64,000 nt of DNA from Capra hircus. Its lineage: Eukaryota; Chordata; Mammalia; Artiodactyla; Bovidae. A program made the translations under genes and the position numbers. The notes beneath the pieces were generated by a model that saw only the letters and a list, made by a program, of their open reading frames with translations, ran no database searches and was not told the origin of the DNA. The DNA lies in the NCBI RefSeq assembly GCF_001704415.2, contig NC_030826.1, forward strand, positions 53,525,362 through 53,589,361, written 5' to 3'. This document shows, one piece after another, positions 11,016-21,975 of the stretch (its first letter is position 1; each line of letters begins with the position of its first letter).

Positions 11016-12469
11016 TTGTTTGCCTGGGGGCCTCGGACCACACTGCGTAGTCTGTGCTGACAGTGTGGTTTAGGGAGGTGTTCTTGGGCCAACGAGCTAT
11101 CAGTTTGACCTCTTGGGGGGATGCAGACAAAGGTCAACCATGTGCGTGGTCATTGATGTCTATGTGGTCAGTTCCCAGTGAACCCTCTGGACCCCAAGGC
11201 TTAGGTGAGCATCCCCACTTGGTGAGCGCTGTCGAACATGGTTCTGAAAGGATTGGAGGCCTTCCACAGGACTCCACTGGGAGAGGAATCTGGACACTCA
11301 GGCCTGGTCTCACCTGGATGCTGCCCTGGGCGCCTCTTTCCCCTGCTGACATTTATCTGCGTCCTCTCCCTGGGATGGACTGTGCTCATGGGAATCCAAT
11401 GGCCTTGCTGAGTTCTGTGAGATTTTCCAGTGAAACCCTGGACCTGAAGATGGTCTTGGGGACTCAGGAATGCACGCCTGCCCACATAGAAGACATAAGC
11501 TGGGGCCAGGCCATTCCAGCCCCTTCCTCATTGGTAAGCAAAGTGTTCTTTTTTTCCCTTTTTCCAGAAGGTGCGTCAGATCCTTGGAGCATGAACACGG
11601 TGTGAATCTGCATCCACGTGGTTTGGGGGAGCCAGGAGAGTCACCAGCGGGCACAAGCACTGTCCCATCCCCACTACACCTTCTGGGATGGAGGGAGGCC
11701 CCACTGCCTGGTGGTCACCCACTTTTCCACAATGAGGAGTGTGACACCCCAGGTCAGCTGTGCAGGAAAGTGGACCCCATGTAAAGCTTGAGCCTGAGTC
11801 TGAAGCCAAGAAGATTTAGAGGCATTAGCCCAGGGGAGTCAGATGAGAGCAAGCGGCAGGTCTGCCGTGTGGGTGGCAGGAAACGAGAGGGTGAGGAGCA
11901 GGTGCTTGGAGTGACCCTGAGAGACAGTGCTTCACAGGGTCACATAGGCCTCTTGTATCTGAATGGCTCGCAGTTACGGGCTTAAAGGGATCAGAACGCT
12001 GTGAAACACATTTAACACACTCAGCAGAGACCAATTCAGTCTTGGTTGATTTGCACGGTGTTTTAAAATCATGCTAGCCCCCCAGTGGACGTCTATATGA
12101 GCCCCCGAAGAGCCAGGCTCCAGTCTCGCTGTGTGGGTGCCTCGTTATCTCCAGTTTGGGAGAACAGACACTTCCCCGTGTGAGCAAGGGGCTCCCTCCG
12201 GAACATTGGATTTTCCAGGTGCTTTGCCTGCAATCTGGGGGCTTCTCAACCTGGTGGACGGCATCAGCATCAGCTACAGAGGGGGTAAGCATACTGCCGT
12301 TCAATTATGGTTGCCCGTGACAACAGATCTCTTTCTTGAACTGAAATTCTTTATTAATGAGGAAGCCCAGAGTACCATAGAATGTTATATTTCTGAGATT
12401 TAAAAGCACACTTGGCGGTAAAATTTGGCATGCCTGTTCATAGATTTTGGAGCCCAGGGGGAGCTTAAA
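11016..12469. other. unique sequence, no gene supported
   Basis: A 183-codon frame (11054-11605, +) overlaps opposite-strand frames at 11201-11485 and 11310-11660. Neither has a motif, signal peptide or family resemblance that I can see. No repeat is recognised. Confidence 0.4.
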
Positions 12470-12570
12470 AGTGATTTTGTCTGGTATCTCCATGCCACAG
12501 CCAAGGAAACAGAGGACTAAGAGGTGACGCGGTCCCCTCAAGGCTCTGTGGCCGTTTAGAAGCCAGGACT
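12470..12570 (-). repeat. MIR fragment, antisense
   Basis: 'gccacagccaaggaaacaga' then 'ggactaagaggtgacgcgg' and 'aagccaggactgg' follow the antisense MIR core. Confidence 0.5.
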
Positions 12571-12639
12571 GGCCTTACCGTTCAGCCTTCTGTCCATTGG
12601 CAGAAACAGAAGACTTTGTTAAAACAATCAAACATAAGA

Positions 12640-12800
12640 GCTGCCATGTGCCAAAGTTCTTGGTGTGGGCAAGGCACAGGGCTGACTTTTTGCACTTATT
12701 ACTCCATTTAATCTCTGCAACACTTCATCAGGAGTATTTTGTTTCCATCCCAGCTGGATGGACTAACTCTACTGTGACACGGCTTGCGTCAAGTTATTGT
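12640..12800 (-). repeat. MIR fragment, antisense, diverged
   Basis: 'attactccatttaatctctg' followed by 'caacacttcatcaggagta' corresponds to the 'catttaatcctcacaacaa' side of MIR. Confidence 0.4.
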
Positions 12801-12859
12801 CAGACTCCACAAAGTAAGGACTGAGTTCTTCACAAGGCTTCTCCCACGTCAGAGGCCAG

Positions 12860-13095
12860 CCAGGGGGCCCCAGGACACCCTCATTTCCAGCTTTATCTAT
12901 GGCTGCCTCAGGTTTGGCAATTCTCTAACATGACGCATAGGACTCAGGACAGTGCTGTATTTTTTTTTATTACAGTTTTATTGTAAAGGCTACACACAGG
13001 GCAAGATCGGGGAGAATACTGGACTCACAACTTCCCAGCCCTCTTTCTGTGGAATCAGGAGGCATCGCTCTCCTGGTGTGGCCTTGTGTTCACCA
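12860..13095 (+). mobile_element. ancient LTR-like repeat, family unassigned
   Basis: The order 'ggactcaggacagtgctgta', 'ttacagttttattgtaaagg', 'agggcaagatcgggga' and 'tgttcaccaaccagcaagc' follows a common mammalian LTR-associated repeat. The subfamily is not named here. No open frame is present. Confidence 0.4.
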
Positions 13096-13104
13096 ACCAG
13101 CAAG

Positions 13105-13570
13105 CACCAGTAGCTTCAAAACTCACTTTACAAAGCTACAGTAATCAAAACAGCATGCTGACATACAGACAGACATTTAGGCCAATAGAATAGAGCAGAG
13201 ACCCTAGAAATAGACACACACACACACAAACGATCTTGACAAGAGTGTCAAGGCCAATGTCAGTTCTAACACCACATACAAAAATTAACTCAAAATGGAT
13301 TGGAGATCCAAAAGCTAAGCTAAAACTATAAAACCCTTACAAGAAAGCATAGGGCAAAAACTCTGTGGCCTTGAATTTGGCAATGATTTCTTACGACGGC
13401 AGAGGCATGGACAGCAAAAGGAGAAATAGACAAGTTGGACTTCTGAACTTGATAAAAATTGAAAGCGCTGGGGTATCAAAAGATGCTATTGACAGAGTGA
13501 AAAAGTACAGAATGGAAGAAAATTTTTGCAAACCATGTATCTGATAAGGGATTAATATCCAGAATAAATA
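13105..13570 (+). mobile_element. L1 ORF2 C-terminal fragment, degenerate
   Basis: 'gctacagtaatcaaaacagc' is the hallmark start. The text continues through the stretch coding K-I-N-S-K-W-I at about 13280-13300 and ends 'ctgataagggattaatatcc', which codes the S-D-K-G-L-I region. Stops and frameshifts are present, so it is a dead piece of the L1 ORF2 C-terminal region. Confidence 0.75.
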
Positions 13571-13574
13571 AAAG

Positions 13575-13905
13575 CTTTGAGTCCAGAGTTTTTATTGGAT
13601 TTCATTACACACATGCGGTTGGTTACATCACTAATTGCAAGATTGAACTCAATCCCCAGCGTCTCCTCCCCTGGAAAGGGGAGGGGTCCAAAGTTCTAAC
13701 CCTCTAATTATGTGGTTGATCTTTCTGGTGGCCAGTCCCCATCTTGAAGCCATCTAGAACTTGCCATGGGTCATCTCACTAGCAACAGAGACTCTCCTTT
13801 CACTGAGAAAATTCTAAGAGTTTTTGAAGTTCTGTGCTTGGAACTGGGGACATAGAGCAAGATAAAGTCTTCATCATACCACAGAGGGCTTATCACTGTC
13901 ATTTA
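13575..13905 (+). mobile_element. ancient LTR-like repeat, family unassigned
   Basis: 'gtccagagtttttattggat', 'gattgaactcaatccccagc', 'ttctggtggccagtcccc' and 'gttctgtgcttggaactggg' follow one old repeat known in many mammals. I cannot name the subfamily. It directly follows the L1 fragment. Confidence 0.4.
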
Positions 13906-13914
13906 ACCAAGGGT

Positions 13915-13992
13915 TGGCTGAGGTTGAGTAGCTTGCTCCAAGTCCAGCAGCTGGTCAGTGGCAGCCATAGATCCAGAGCTCAGGGTTTGGGC
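13915..13992 (-). repeat. MIR fragment, antisense
   Basis: 'gctgaggttgagtagcttgc' then 'tccaagtccagcagctggtc' and 'agagctcagggt' match antisense MIR. Confidence 0.5.
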
Positions 13993-13997
13993 TTGCT

Positions 13998-14178
13998 TTT
14001 TTTAAATATGCATTTTGTTTATTTATTTGTCTGCTTTGAGTCTTAGTTGCCACATGGCTCTTCCATCTTTAGTTGTGGCAGGTGGGATCTAGCAACAGTT
14101 CCTTGACCAGGGATCAAACCTGGACCCTCTTCACTGGGAGTGCTGAGTCTTAGCCACTGGACCACCAAGAAAGTCCCT
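13998..14178 (-). mobile_element. CHR-type tRNA-Glu SINE, antisense
   Basis: It begins with a T-run and 'tttatttatttgtctgcttt', has 'cttagttgccacatggctc' and 'ttgaccagggatcaaacctg', and ends 'cttagccactggaccacca' plus 'agaaagtccc', the complement of the SINE 5' end. Confidence 0.75.
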
Positions 14179-14221
14179 CTGGCCTTATTCTTAAAGTGAC
14201 CAATTACCACTGCATAAGGAC

Positions 14222-14440
14222 AGGGGCTTCCTCAGTGGCTCAGCAGGTAAAGAATCTAACTGCAATGCAGGAGAAGAGGGTTTGGTCTCTAGGTCAGGAA
14301 GATCCCCTGGAGGAGGGCATGGCAATCCACTCTACTATTTTTGCCAGGAAAATCCCATGGACAGAGTAACCTGGCAGGCTATGGTCCATGGGGTCCCAAA
14401 GAGTCAGATAAGACTGAAGTGACTGAGCACAGCACAGCAA
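14222..14440 (+). mobile_element. Bov-tA SINE
   Basis: A tRNA-Glu-like head ('ggggcttcctcagtggctc', 'gcaatgcaggag') is followed by the Bov-A body ('gatcccctggaggagggcat', 'aaaatcccatggacagag') and the end 'agtgactgagcac'. A short 'aaggac' occurs on both sides (14216-14221 and 14439-14444), possibly the target-site duplication. Confidence 0.85.
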
Positions 14441-14824
14441 GGACTCACAGGAGAGAACTGAGCAAACGTTCCCCAGGGCCAGTGCAGACCCAATGTGGAG
14501 AGAAGAAATTACGTTCACTCAAAGAGGAGATGTGCTGTAAAGCCTTGAGAAAAGTTTCTGGCACCAAGGACTCAAAACTACGTTCTGGGGTCCAGAGAGA
14601 GGACACAGGTTTTCAGGACTGGGTTCTTACAGCATAGTTATTCATGTGTCTGGGGACTGGGTGCAGTGATGTTGGGTTGATTCCTTCTCCTGGGTCCTTT
14701 TGACTCTGGAAAGACAGTAAACTTGGGAGAGTAAACCAGATCCTGGGATAACATCTCTCGATACTATCTTTTGACTGTGTTGTGTGTACTGGGGTCTAGT
14801 CCCCTAGGGAGGCTGAGGGCAGTG
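14441..14824. other. unique sequence
   Basis: No repeat family, RNA gene or credible coding exon is recognised in this gap. Confidence 0.4.
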
Positions 14825-15610
14825 TTGTTCAATGGAAATAGAATTTGAGCCACTTTTAAGTCCTTCTCCACTTTCTAGTAGATATGGTGAAAAGAAACAA
14901 GTAAAATGAAATGTACTGATATATTTTATTTAACCCAATGTATTCTATTTATTATCATGTCAATATTTCAGTTCAGTTCAGTCGCTCAGTTGTGTCCGAC
15001 TCTTTGCGACCCCATGAATCGCAGCACGCCAGGCCTCCCTGTCCATCACCAACTCCCGGAGTTCACTCAGACTCACGTCCATCTAGTCAGTGATGCAACC
15101 CAGCCATCTCATCCTCTGTCGTCCCCTTCTCCTCCTGCCCCCAATCCCTCCCAGCATCAGAGTCTTTTCCAATGAGTCAACTCTTCGCATGAGGTGGCCA
15201 AAGTATTGGAGTTTCAGCTTTAGCATCATTCCTTCCAAAGAAGTCCCAGGGTTGATCTCCTTCAGAATGGACTGGTTGGATCTCCTTGCAGTCCAAGGGA
15301 CTCTCAAGAGTCTTCTCCAACACCACAGTTCAAATGCATCAATTCTTTGGCGCTCAGCCTTCTTCACAGTCCAACTCTCACATCCATACATGACCACAGG
15401 AAAAACCATAGCCTTGACTAGACGGACCTTAGTCGGCAAAGTAATGTCTCTGCTTTTGAATATGCTGTATAGGTTGGTCATAACTTTTCTTTGACATAAA
15501 AACAGATAATGAAATATTTTCAATCCTCGATTCATACAGGGTCTTCCAAACCTAGTGTGAATTCTGCACACATGGCACAGAACATTTTGACTAGTCACAG
15601 GTCACATGTT
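14825..15610 (+). mobile_element. ancient repeat (family unassigned) split by BovB
   Basis: The left part (14825-14968) has 'ttgttcaatggaaatagaat', 'ttctagtagatatggtg' and 'tattttatttaacccaatg'. The right part (15492-15610) has 'gaaatattttcaatcctcg' and 'cagaacattttgactagtc'. Together they read as one copy of the element also seen at 19040-19205. The BovB at 14969-15491 lies between them. Confidence 0.55.
14969..15491 (-). mobile_element. BovB LINE 3' part, antisense, 5'-truncated
   Basis: It begins with the complement of the BovB terminus ('cagttcagttcagtcgctca') and runs back through the C-terminal ORF region to 'aggttggtcataacttttct'. The reverse frame at 15083-15598 is largely BovB-derived, but its first residues come from flanking DNA. 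No clear target-site duplication was found. Confidence 0.9.
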
Positions 15611-17894
15611 TCTTGTGAGTATCATCCTGGATAGCTCCTGCCTATAGTCTCCATCATGTTCTTGAAAGGGACCAGTTGTGACAAAAGGTTAGAAACTCTG
15701 CTTAGGTCTCCACCGTGTTGTATAGCTCCCTATTTCCATCTGCAAATAGGGGAAAGCCACTTCAGCTCTGTGTATTCACCATGTCTTTTATTGACTAGAT
15801 TTCAGATGCTTTGACATCTGGGTCTTTGCTGATACTAGAGAGACATCCTTCCAGGGTGAGCCAATTCCTAGAGATTCCAAACAACTCACCCAAATGTGCT
15901 TTTTATATACAAACAAACTAATCCAGAGTCCACACCACCACCCACCTCCTCTATAGGGCTCTCACCCTCTGGACTCCTAACAACCTGCCCTAATCACCCC
16001 AGGGCCAGGGACCAGACAACCAGGGGAAGCCCCTAAGCCCAAGCTATCCAACCCTAAGCTTGCTCACCCTGCCTTGCCCATACCTCCCCACAGAAACCAC
16101 CACCCAGGCTCTTACCCACGTTTCTCCTCGCTGCCTCTGGTGCTTCCCCATGTGGCCCTTCTTGGCCTGGTGTGGCCCCCCGTCTTGGGAACCATGAATC
16201 ACAAACTGTCTTTGCAATGGCCATTTTCTCCTGCTCTGTCGGCCTCACTCAGTCTCAGCTGTTCTGTTACTATCCTGCACGTTAGTGCTCTGGTTTCAGC
16301 TTTGTAGATGGGGGTGGCGGTCGGGGAGCCCTGCAGGTGCTTCGGCACGAGCCATTAACTTCACTAATAACGAACTTTGCTCATCAACAGAGGCTGCCCT
16401 GGAGCCACCTGTGCAGACCTTGGGTGAGTCCAAAGAGGAAATATTCCCTGGATCTGGGTCACCTGTGCTCTCCAGAGTCCGGCAAGAGCAGAGGATGATG
16501 CTGGCCTCAGCAAAGAACAGCCTGTATTCAGGGAAGCGAGCCCACCTGGGTCAGAGGCCACTGACATCACAGGCTAAATGGATGTTCAGAGAGAGACCCC
16601 GTGACAACTGAGTTCCAAGAGGCTTCCCAGAAGTTGTCTGACCTCGCAGAAAAATCAATGCACCTCTTGTTTTTGTCTCCTGAAATATTTCATCGGTGAT
16701 GATTCTTCCCCAGGTGACAACATATTTTATGACAAAGCGCGGCAGGCTGCTGGGCCCCGGGTGGCTTCAGACACAGCCTGACATCCTTCCCTGTCATTAT
16801 TGATGAGCCTCACCTGCGTGGGGTTGGGAGGCGGCGGCTTCCTCCCCGTCCCGCTAGGGAGCCTGGGAGGGAACCCAGATGCCACAAACCCATCCGTTTC
16901 TGGAGAAGGTCCCGGTGGCGGCGAGAAGGCTGCCATCCTAGGATGTCAAAGCCGATGTCAGGGCACCTCGGCTCCCCCACACGAGGCCTGCAGAGAGCCC
17001 CCCGCCCCCTGGCAGAGCATCTGCGGGGGAGGAGGGCGGAGGTCACACTGCTAGTTAAGAAGGGGGCTGAGACCAAAACGCCGAGACTTCTAGTTTCCAG
17101 TTCGGTAATTTTTTTTCTGCTCTTCCACCAGCATTTTACAAATGCTTTCTTTTTCTCTTCCTTTCTCTCTTCCTCCCTCCCTTCTCTGTCCGCTCGCTCA
17201 CCTCCCCACCGCACCCCCCATCCTCCCGCTCCACATCCCTGCCCTCCCTCCCTTTTCACAACCCGCAGAGAGCCTTCCACTTGCCAGGTACTCCCTGGTG
17301 TTTATTTACTCAGCCCCATTTGCAGACAGCCACGCGGGGGCATTTCAGGGAGAGCGGCTATAGGAGAAGCGGTGTCGGGAGAGCCAGAAGGCAGGAGCTC
17401 TGGAGGCGCGCTGGTCTCCCATGCTCCTCGACGGTCTGTGTCCACACTCCCCGTGTCCCTGCCTGGGGGGCAGCTGCCCGTCACAGCAGGACTTCCGGGG
17501 CCCTTTCAGGGCCTGGGCCAGGAAGGGTCACCTGAAGGTTGGATCAGGCCGAGGTCAGCGGGCTTCTCGACAGCATCTCTGAGGGGAAACAAGCACAGAC
17601 CTGCTTAACCCGCAGGGGAGGGGACGCAGAGGGGGCTTTGGTCCACCATCCTCCGGCTCAGGCCAGCTCCTCACCTCCCTGATCAGGCTGGGGGGTGTGG
17701 GGGAAGCCACACGACCCCCTCCTGGGGCACCTTCTGCCTCAGGACCGTTTGTCCTGGCTCTGAGAGGAGAGGGAGCCCTAGCTTCCTCTTCTGTGTCTTC
17801 CAACTGTCTGCCGTGGTCCGCCCCTCTCCTGTTTGCCTGTCTGTGCCATGGGGCCCAATGAGCTGAGGCCTGGTCCCTTCCAGCCCGGCCCCCG
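15611..17894. other. unique, GC-rich toward 17.9 kb
   Basis: No repeat is recognised. Opposing long frames at 16943-17608 (+, 221 codons) and 17555-18259 (-, 234 codons, which runs into a Bov-tA) have no recognisable domain. An AT-richer patch at 16640-16740 ('tgaaatatttcatcggtgat') precedes a GC-rich stretch. Bases 17300-17620 are moderately CpG-rich but appear below usual island thresholds by my rough count. Confidence 0.4.
17142..17262. repeat. polypyrimidine tract
   Basis: About 120 bases are almost purely C and T, broken by few purines. The tract is low complexity and explains the serine/proline-rich translations here. Confidence 0.7.
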
Positions 17895-18070
17895 CTCCTG
17901 GGTTTCAGAGCAAGGGTTCTCAGAGTGGACCTGGGCCTCCAGCTGCAGGAGCACCTTGGGGGATTGTTAAGATTCCCAGGCCCTGTTGCTGATCTTGGGA
18001 CTGGAATAGCTGGGTATGGGATCCGGAAATTGGTGTGCCTACCGACCCCCTTGAGTGAGCCCTGCAGGCA
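17895..18070 (+). mobile_element. MER5-type hAT (Charlie) fragment
   Basis: 'gcaagggttctcagagtgga', 'gaggagcaccttggggga'-like text, 'taagattcccaggccctg' and 'gatcttgggactgga' follow the MER5A consensus in order. It is a non-coding miniature DNA transposon. Confidence 0.6.
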
Positions 18071-18171
18071 CCCAAGACAAGATGCCTCAGCGGAGGGCCC
18101 AGGATGGAGGCAATGGAGGTTTAGGCACGCAGTACAGGGAGGAATGAAGTGAGAAAGTGACGGTGTTAGTC

Positions 18172-18333
18172 TCCAGCTAACTCTGACTCTCGTCTGACTC
18201 TTTGTGACCCCATGGACTGTAGCCCACCAGGCTCCTTGTCCATGGGATTCTCCAGGCAAGAGTACTGGAGTGGGTTGCCATTTCCTCCTCCAGGGGATCT
18301 TCCCGACCCCGGGATCGATCGTCTCTTATTAAT
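18172..18333 (-). mobile_element. Bov-tA SINE, antisense, truncated
   Basis: 'gtctgactctttgtgacccc', 'gggattctccaggcaagagt' and 'ggatcttcccgaccccggga' are the complement of the Bov-A body. The tRNA head is mostly missing on the right. Confidence 0.8.
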
Positions 18334-19039
18334 TGGAGAGGAGCCTCAGCTTCTGCAGGATGCATCCATGCTCATCAGAGACTGGAGGGCAGAACAGAGA
18401 AGGAGAGGGCCAGAGCTGGCGCCTACCCCCTTCCCATCCCTTCCCTATTCAGCCCCTCCCTCAGGCTGACCCCGTCCCTGAATGGAGACATCGCTCTGCA
18501 CAGCCCAGAGGAGGCACAACCCTCCTCCTAACTGAGATGCAAATCTCTGAGCCCCACGGACTGAGCTTGCCTGGCATTCTGGGGGAGCCGTGAGGGTGGG
18601 ATAGAGAGGCTGCCCCAATGAAGGGGAGGTGCCCAGCCTGTGCTGGCTGGTTCCTCTCCACTCCATCAGGGCTGGCACATGCCAGGATACTGGCTCCTGA
18701 TCTTGGCAAAGGGAAATGAAGTTGCTGCCCCTAAGCTAATTAAGGAGGGAGGGAGGCCGGCGGGTGGGAGTTGGCAAGCAGAGTGGTTGCAGTTGCCAAG
18801 TGTCCAACACACTGCCCACGTGCCAGTTCAGGGCAGGGGGGAAGTGGTGGGAGGTGGGGGAGCGGGAATTCTCCTTGAGTACAGCCAGCTGTTTGGAGGG
18901 CAATTCACTCACTCTCCCCCTGCCTGCACTTGTCAGCTCAGCAGACTGGGGTTCTGTCCCCAGAGCCGGCACGTCCCAGGTACTTCCCGGAGGAAGGGGA
19001 CCCAGGCCCCCTGCTAGAAGCTCCTGACACGTGAGAACA
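18334..19039. other. unique sequence
   Basis: No repeat, RNA or credible exon is recognised. Short frames overlap on both strands. Confidence 0.4.
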
Positions 19040-19205
19040 GCCCCCAGAGCTGTCCTGTCCAGTGCAGAAACCTCTGATCATATGTCGCTATTTAAAACCA
19101 GCTGCGATGAGATAAAATGTACACATGTGGTTCCTCTGTTGCTCTAGCCACATTTCAAGTGTTTGATAGCCACAGGCAGCCAGCCAGAGGCTACCATCCT
19201 GGATG
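19040..19205 (+). repeat. ancient interspersed repeat, family unassigned
   Basis: 'agctgtcctgtccagtgcag' at one end and 'tctagccacatttcaagtgt', 'gatagccacaggcagcc' and 'gaggctaccatcctggatgg' at the other match the element seen in opposite orientation at 6895-7005. The middle appears shortened. Confidence 0.5.
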
Positions 19206-20194
19206 GTGCACATACGGGACCTTGCCTACTTCGGTGAACGTGCTGTTGGCTAAACTTCAGCAGCTGGCGCACTTGTGCCTGCAGCGACCATCCTAACGAT
19301 TGTTTCCATTGCAGCCTAAATCCGCGTACGTTATTCTTAAGGAAATTTAGGAGAAGAAACGAACACACACCCTGCACGGAGACTGCCAGTCAATGCAGGC
19401 TTGATGACTGAGCCCCCGCACTGTATGTATCAGGCGTGGTGCGGAGACCCGGGGTTGCCGAGCAGAGGGAGACGGTCCCCCACCCTCGAGGAGCAGGGAG
19501 CAGAGATGTCCACGGTGATCATGTCACCATCACTTCTGTGGGGCCAGGGCTGTGCTGGAGGGACGTGCAGAAATCTGGGGGGGCTCAGATTCACTTAGCC
19601 GAACCTGGGGTTCAGAGTCAGACTCCTGGACTTTTGAGGTGTTTAGAGGCTCTGCTCTACTTCCTGGAAGTTTACTGAGAAGATCAACACTAATGCTGTG
19701 TGGGGCCGTGTCATGGCTTGTGCTGCAGAAAGACCCACCTTGAGCTTCCCATTTAAAGTTTCCTTCTCCCAGCATAGCCTCTCTAGCACGTTGTCATTCT
19801 CAACCACACCAGCCACGTAGAAATGACCCCCACCCCTGCATGCCCAGCCCACACTCTGGCTTCCGCACGCTGGACCCTTACGCAGGCAATGGTGTTGCTT
19901 TCACCTCCACTTGGCTACGCCACCAGCACCTCGCACTCCACATGCATCCCGGCTTCCCACCACGGCTCAGCCTGCGATGGAGCATCCATCCTCCCACCGA
20001 TGTACCCTGCATCTGCGGTCGCGGGCTCTCGGGATCCTGTGAGCCCTCTGAAGGCAGGACCATGTGCCCTCTCTGTGTGTTTCTTGGCTTATTCTGGTTC
20101 TCAACACACAGCAGAGGTTCCAGAAATGTCTCTTAAATAAGTGACTCTCCCCAGATCATGAATGACAGACAGCGGTTGGACAACAAGTGACCCA
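19206..20194. other. unique sequence
   Basis: No repeat or RNA gene is recognised. The frames at 19823-20140 (+) and their opposite-strand partners lack domains. Confidence 0.4.
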
Positions 20195-20584
20195 ATTTGA
20201 ACTGTGGTGTTGGAGAAGACTCTTGAGGGTCCCTTGGACTGCAAGGAGATCCAACCAGTCCATTCTGAAGGAGATCAACCCTGGGATTTCTTTGGAAGGA
20301 ATGATGCTAAAGCTGAAACTCCAGTACTTTGGCCACCTCATGTGAAGAGTTGACTCATTGGAAAAGACTCTGATGCTGGGAGGGATTGGAGGCAGGAGGA
20401 GAAGGGGATGACAGAGGATGAGATGGTTGGATGGCATCACTGACTCAATGGACGTAAGTCTGAGTGAATTCTGGGAGTTGGTGATGGACAGGGAGGCCTG
20501 GCATGCTGTGATTCATGGGGTCGCAAAGAGTCAGATATGACTGAGCGACTGAACTGAACTGAAAAACAACAACAACAACAACAA
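20195..20584 (+). mobile_element. BovB LINE 3' end with (AAC)n tail
   Basis: BovB text starts at 'ttgaactgtggtgttggaga', continues through the last codons of the ORF, and ends 'gactgaactgaactgaa', followed by about seven AAC units (20562-20584). The coding part is interrupted by an in-frame stop ('catgtgaagag'). Confidence 0.88.
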
Positions 20585-20850
20585 TGAGCCTGATAATATT
20601 CCTGCAGTCAGCCCTCTATACCAGAAGTTGGGCTACTTCATTAAAGGGACAAACAATATTTTAGAATTTGCGAACATAACCTCTGCTGCAACTCTTCAAT
20701 TCTGCGTTCACAGCGTGAGAGCAGGCGTGGACACTGTGCTCCAGCAGCCATTCACAGAGACAGGCAGAGGGCTGGATGTGGCCCGCAGGCCGTAGTGTGC
20801 CGTCCCCTGTCCGAAACGGAGCGGCTGGGCTTGAGGACATAGTTACTGTG
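20585..20850. other. unique sequence
   Basis: Between the BovB tail and the next SINE I recognise nothing. Confidence 0.35.
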
Positions 20851-20851
20851 G

Positions 20852-21033
20852 CTCCTTTGCCACTAAGTCGTGTTCGACTCTTTTGCAACCCCATGGACTG
20901 CAGCCCACCAGGCTCCACTGTCCATGGGATTCTCCAGGCAAGAGTACTGGAGTGGGCTGCCATTTTTTTCTTCAAGGGACCTTCCCGACCCAGGGATCGA
21001 ATCTGTGTCTCCTGAATGGGCAGGTGGATTCTA
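20852..21033 (-). mobile_element. Bov-tA SINE, antisense
   Basis: 'taagtcgtgttcgactcttt', 'gggattctccaggcaagagt', 'cttcccgacccagggatcga' and a diverged tRNA end are in order. Confidence 0.85.
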
Positions 21034-21134
21034 GGAGGAAGGCATTTGTCAAGTGGGGTCTGTCCTTTGATGACTTATGGTCCCAACAGAAACACTGTGT
21101 GTGTGTTTCTGTGCCTGTCTTTGTATGTACACAC

Positions 21135-21416
21135 TCCTGCTGCTGCTGCTGCTGCTAAGTCGCTTCAGTCGTGTCCGACTCTGTGTGACCCCATAGACGG
21201 CAGCCCGACAGGCTCCCCGTCCCTGGGATTCTCCAGGCAAGAACAATGGAGGGAGTTGCCATTTCCTTCTCCAATGCATGAAAGTGAAAAGTGAAAGTAA
21301 AGTCGCTCAGTCATGTCCCACTCTTCGCGACCCCATGGACTGCAGCCTACCAGGCTCCTCTGCCCATGGGGTTTTCCAGGCAAGAGTACTGGAGTGGGGT
21401 GCCATCGCCTTCTCCA
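21135..21416 (-). mobile_element. Bov-A2 dimeric SINE, antisense, with (CTG)n and target-site duplication
   Basis: Two Bov-A units lie head to tail, joined by 'atgcatgaaagtgaaaagtg'. A (CTG)6-7 run at 21137-21157 is the usual Bov-A2 microsatellite. Flanks 21123-21134 and 21417-21428 ('gtatgtac' plus 'a/gcac') match at 11 of 12 bases, a clear target-site duplication. Confidence 0.92.
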
Positions 21417-21839
21417 GTATGTACGCACACATATGCTCAAAAAATTGCTCCCTCCCTGGGCCTCATTTCAGCATCTGTTAAGGGAATGATCGGTGTATGG
21501 GTTTATTCCCGCTCCCCAAGCAATGCTTGTTTTTGTCTTCTGTTCTTTTCCAGCACGTTCTCCACTCCTGCCCGCCGCTCTCATCATGCTCCCAGGTGCC
21601 ATCAGTGCCATGCGCAGAGACCAAGGGCGGCAGGGCTGGGGGATGGGGCAGGGGCCCTGTCCAGGGTCGATCTCCTTGACTCACAGAGCTGTGGGACTGG
21701 GAAGTGAGAAATTACCCAGCAGTATGTAAAGTATTCAAAATAAGGAATGGGTTTCTAGCTTCCTGTGGCAAGACGCACAGGCCTGGGGGAGGCCAGCCCC
21801 ACTTCCACCCGGCCCCTGCCCGCTTGCCCCCGACCCCCA
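21417..21839. other. unique sequence
   Basis: No repeat family, RNA gene or credible exon is recognised here. Confidence 0.35.
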
Positions 21840-21975
21840 AGCCTCTGCTTTCTCATCTTTAAATAAGGACAATCCTCCAGTCCTGCCTCCAGCCTCCCTG
21901 GAACTTGAGGTCTGCTGCCATGAATGCGTTTTGTAAACAGCTCAGGGCTGGACACATGTAAGGAATTAGAGGGTT
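21840..21975 (+). repeat. MIR-like fragment
   Basis: 'tctgctttctcatctttaaa' plus 'taaggacaatcc' and 'aacagctcagggctggacac' match the sense MIR core and 3' part loosely. Confidence 0.45.

Noticed and set aside
11054..11605. 183-codon plus-strand frame
   Set aside because: No recognisable family, overlapping minus frames, no splice or promoter support.
17300..17620. CpG island
   Set aside because: My rough count puts observed/expected CpG near 0.5, below the usual threshold; an exact computation would decide.
16943..18259. Frames of 221 (+) and 234 (-) codons as genes
   Set aside because: They lie in GC-rich DNA where stops are rare, lack motifs, and the minus frame begins inside a Bov-tA SINE.
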